Below, piece after piece: positions 61,848 through 64,000 of a DNA stretch of 64,000 bases. Position 1 is the first letter of the stretch. Every line of letters starts with the position of its first letter. Under the pieces are notes generated by a model. The model had not been told where the DNA came from, ran no database searches, and saw only the letters and a list, made by a program, of their open reading frames with translations. Position numbers and translations under genes: made by a program. The stretch lies in contig NZ_AUXS01000086.1 in NCBI RefSeq assembly GCF_001625565.1, positions 35,823-99,822 on the forward strand, read 5' to 3'. Origin of the DNA: Pseudoalteromonas luteoviolacea NCIMB 1944 (GTDB lineage Bacteria > Pseudomonadota > Gammaproteobacteria > Enterobacterales > Alteromonadaceae).

Positions 61848-62642
61848 TTAATACCCACCAGGATATCGCCGCTCAGGGTCCCGAGGATAGTGACCAAGGT
61901 ATTTGCCAAATTGCCTGTACCCAAGTAACTGCTTGGTTCTCAGTGGTAATTTCTCGACGGTTTCTGGCGCCAGTGACAAATATGGGTTTTCAGCTTGCCT
62001 TAGCCAACCAAGGCTGTACATGGTGGCTAGTGCACTGCGCGAATGAAGACTGTCGTTACTGCCTCCACCGTGATAAGTGCTGCCCAAATAAACCACCGCG
62101 GACCCTTTGCTCATGACCGCAGAACAGGCTTGATCGTAAGTCGGCTCGTTGTGAATACTGCGATTATTTTTCACCACCAAGGTCGCACCATTGTCATGGG
62201 TAAACTCATCCAATGCGACTAAGCAGCTAAACATTAAGTTCATACCCTGCATTTGGATTGGATATTGTACGTCATCACGATGTATTGCTTGCTTATCTTC
62301 ACCGGGGAAGATTTCAATGCCTACTGACTTATCTATCTGATAATAGTCGCAATGCGGTAGCAATATATTGTCCGCGATCTCAAGAACTCGAGGGTGGCTA
62401 CACACCTCAATTGCTTTGTTTGAGTACTCAAACAGCCTCAGAGCCCTGCGGGTTTTAAACCCATAGAACTTGGAATTGGCCTTGCCATGAAATGCATCAT
62501 ACGCAGGTTCAATTTCAGCTTTTAATTGCTCTGCTTCATCATCACTGATCAACTTATCAAGAATAACGGCTCCATCTTTTAAAAGTGCAGTAATGACCCT
62601 CTCTATTGGTGCGTTATCATCAAACGACTGCAAACTATCCAT
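61848..62642 (-). CDS. tmuB: Fe(II)/2-oxoglutarate dioxygenase, PhyH family, C4-hydroxylase (TmuB)
   Basis: A 264-residue phytanoyl-CoA dioxygenase-family protein. The iron ligands are His121 and Asp123 (IHRDDV) and His191 (STYHGGGS); Arg202 (HSRSALA) should bind 2-oxoglutarate. TmuB of the thiomarinol cluster is reported to hydroxylate pseudomonic acids at C4, the extra hydroxyl that separates thiomarinol A from mupirocin. This is the only Fe/2OG enzyme in the window, so I assign the name on that basis. Mupirocin clusters lack this step. It begins a minus-strand unit tmuB-tmlW-ABM protein. Confidence 0.88.
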   Translation of the reverse strand: MDSLQSFDDNAPIERVITALLKDGAVILDKLISDDEAEQLKAEIEPAYDAFHGKANSKFYGFKTRRALRLFEYSNKAIEVCSHPRVLEIADNILLPHCDYYQIDKSVGIEIFPGEDKQAIHRDDVQYPIQMQGMNLMFSCLVALDEFTHDNGATLVVKNNRSIHNEPTYDQACSAVMSKGSAVVYLGSTYHGGGSNDSLHSRSALATMYSLGWLRQAENPYLSLAPETVEKLPLRTKQLLGYRQFGKYLGHYPRDPERRYPGGY

Positions 62643-63006
62643 GAGTTTTCTCCAAAACTTCTGACCGATAACACCACTTCATGCGCGATACCTAACTATC
62701 TGTGAATGCGCACCCAGCGGTTTTGTAACAGTATTGAAAATATGTCAGCCGTTTGCATGCTCTAGCAGCTTTCAGTCGCGCAAAACACAGCGATTGCGCA
62801 CAACAGCAGATCATATTATTTATAATTGGCCTATCTAAAATAAACATTCATACACGTAACGTGTGGCGTCCACTAGTTACTATTCTTTAGCGCACCTAGC
62901 TGACATCAGACACAGGCAACCGCACAGGCATAGGGTATACGCATACGGGCAGAGTTGTGTTTATAAATTACTTTTAGATATCACATCTTAGAACGACAAA
63001 GTAGCA
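62643..63006. other. Intergenic region upstream of tmuB
   Basis: About 360 bases without a gene. It should carry the tmuB promoter. One short perfect inverted repeat (ACACGT-A-ACGTGT, 62852-62864) is a possible operator; nothing else is recognised. Confidence 0.4.
62852..62864. promoter_or_regulatory. Short inverted repeat, possible operator
   Basis: ACACGT and ACGTGT around a single A, 210 bases upstream of tmuB. Short enough to be chance. Confidence 0.25.
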
Positions 63007-63288
63007 TTAAGCAAATTCAGCTTCAACTAGCTTAGATACCGCCTTCACAAAGCCTTCAAATACAAATAAGTCTGCAGCAGACTCATCGCCTTCATTAACC
63101 CGTCCCATCCACTCACCGATGGGAATACGAATGCTGTATTTCTCATCAATTAAATAGCACACGTCCATAAAGTCCATGCTTTCTATGCCCAAGTCTGAAA
63201 ACAAATTGGTCGTTGGCGTGATCTCTTCACTATCTATATTGCAAACTTCAGAGAAAGTACTCTGAACAAACTGGTATATTCCTTCCAT
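63007..63288 (-). CDS. Acyl carrier protein, stand-alone
   Basis: A 93-residue ACP. The serine is in LGIESMDFMDV, with Glu instead of Asp before it. The insertion WMGRVNEGDESAADLF between helices III and IV is longer than usual. It belongs to the set of stand-alone ACPs of mupirocin-type clusters (macpA-E), but I cannot say which one. It sits alone on the minus strand with its own upstream region. Confidence 0.85.
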   Translation of the reverse strand: MEGIYQFVQSTFSEVCNIDSEEITPTTNLFSDLGIESMDFMDVCYLIDEKYSIRIPIGEWMGRVNEGDESAADLFVFEGFVKAVSKLVEAEFA

Positions 63289-63606
63289 TAACTTCGCATC
63301 CTCGAAAAATCAATTTATGATATGTCTCTAATTATGATATGCCATTGAACATGACATTTTGATACTAACCCAATAAAAGATTCGGCTCAAGTCACTCTTG
63401 CACACGAAAACTGAATGCAAATCGCCCCACACACCTTCTGCAAATTGAAACAATTCCTATATAGGATAAATGATTGCTTACCAACCGGGAAAATGTGAAA
63501 AAATTTACTTTCCTGTAGATAAGCACCTAATGGATATGATAGATTGATTTTCAACCTGTTATAAAATATATAATTTTGACAGGCGATAACAGACGAAGGA
63601 ATAGAC
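63289..63606. promoter_or_regulatory. Divergent intergenic region between the ACP gene and the small plus-strand gene
   Basis: About 320 AT-rich bases where both promoters should lie. No palindrome or consensus promoter stands out. Confidence 0.4.
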
Positions 63607-63807
63607 GTGGTTATGAATACAAAAAAAGCAATAATATTGGCCTTTGAAGCGGGTTACCAATTGGGGTATTCGGATTCAAACAACGGCATACACATTAAGC
63701 TAGAAAAAGTGGTAGAACGCTTTATGAATAGTGAATTTGAGCCTGCATTATCTTCCCAAAATGATATGTCGCGCTTTGCTGAGTTAGAAATGGCCAGTGA
63801 TAAATAG
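63607..63807 (+). CDS. Hypothetical small protein
   Basis: A 66-residue protein of unknown family (VMNTKKAIILAFEAGY ... ). GAAGGA lies 6-8 bases before a GTG at 63607; the ATG at 63613 is the alternative start. It is probably helical, with a basic N-terminus and acidic C-terminus, no membrane segment and no cysteines. The good ribosome binding site suggests a real gene. It lies next to the last cluster ACP, but a link to the pathway is not shown. Confidence 0.55.
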   Translation: MVMNTKKAIILAFEAGYQLGYSDSNNGIHIKLEKVVERFMNSEFEPALSSQNDMSRFAELEMASDK

Positions 63808-64000
63808 TTAATTTGTAAATAACTATTTACGTCTCATCTGTGCCTACCCTCAATCATATTCAACTCACATTCGTATCATGCACACGGTATTTAATTCCTT
63901 CACAATCACAGACAATGTCCGTGATTTTTCGCGTTTGCCGTGCGCATTTCTGTTTTAAGCTAAGCCTTTGGGCTAGCTCTCAGGATCCCCGGCCCGCTTC
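63808..64000. other. Right end, no gene seen
   Basis: The last 190 bases hold no frame worth listing. An imperfect repeat of GCTAAGCC and GGGCTAGC near 63958-63977 might be part of a terminator for the small gene. Confidence 0.3.

Noticed and set aside
1..64000. tRNA, rRNA and insertion sequences
   Set aside because: I found no tRNA-like cloverleaf, rRNA segment or transposase gene anywhere in the window.

Overview
The window reads as a plasmid-borne antibiotic gene cluster from a marine gammaproteobacterium, almost certainly Pseudoalteromonas. It combines a mupirocin-type trans-AT polyketide pathway (pseudomonic/marinolic acid) with a single-module NRPS pathway for a dithiolopyrrolone (holothin/pyrrothine). 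From memory this matches the thiomarinol system of Pseudoalteromonas sp. SANK 73390 on plasmid pTML1, and I use tml/tmp/tacp/hol/tmuB names on that basis. No database search was possible. The overall system is therefore probably described already. The less-described material is in the plasmid backbone and in some enzyme details.

Layout. (1) 1-24.9 kb, minus strand: one long operon reading tmlA (luciferase-like monooxygenase), tmpA (3,026-residue PKS), tacpC, tmlG, tmlH, tmlJ (HMG-CoA-synthase beta-branching cassette), tmpE (ECH2-KS-ACP-FAD oxygenase fusion), tmlL (alpha/beta hydrolase), and the 5' part of a second PKS (tmpB-like, running off the left edge). (2) 25.5-34.3 kb, plus strand: self-resistance isoleucyl-tRNA synthetase (tmlM), then the starter/side-chain genes tmlQ (acyl ligase), tmlS (ketoreductase), tacpD, tmpF (KS) and tacpE. 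(3) 34.3-46.1 kb: plasmid backbone, AT-rich, with parB/parA and a P1-like parS candidate, an 18-copy iteron origin with DnaA boxes and a Rep protein, a ParE-type toxin-antitoxin pair, an unknown membrane protein, a tyrosine recombinase next to a 36-bp loxP-like palindrome, and a Tus-like terminator protein with a Ter-like site. (4) 46.3-47.5 kb, plus strand: Rieske ferredoxin (tmlT) and phosphopantetheinyl transferase (tmlN), ending at a strong bidirectional terminator. (5) 47.5-59.6 kb, minus strand: hol operon holA-H. (6) 60.0-63.3 kb, minus strand: tailoring oxygenases tmlW and tmuB, a small ABM-fold protein and an ACP, with an unknown small gene at the right end.

How it works together. 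TmpA, with the TacpC/TmlG/TmlH/TmlJ/TmlK-domain cassette, extends the monic-acid-type chain and installs the beta-methyl branch on a triplet of Trp-flagged ACPs. TmpB with TmlQ/S/TmpF/TacpD/E makes the hydroxy-fatty-acid arm. TmlA, TmlW/TmlT and TmuB oxidise the polyketide, TmlN activates the carrier proteins and TmlM protects the host. HolA-D, F and G build the dithiolopyrrolone from two cysteines and HolE joins it to the acid through an amide. The backbone explains maintenance of the whole block as a low-copy plasmid.
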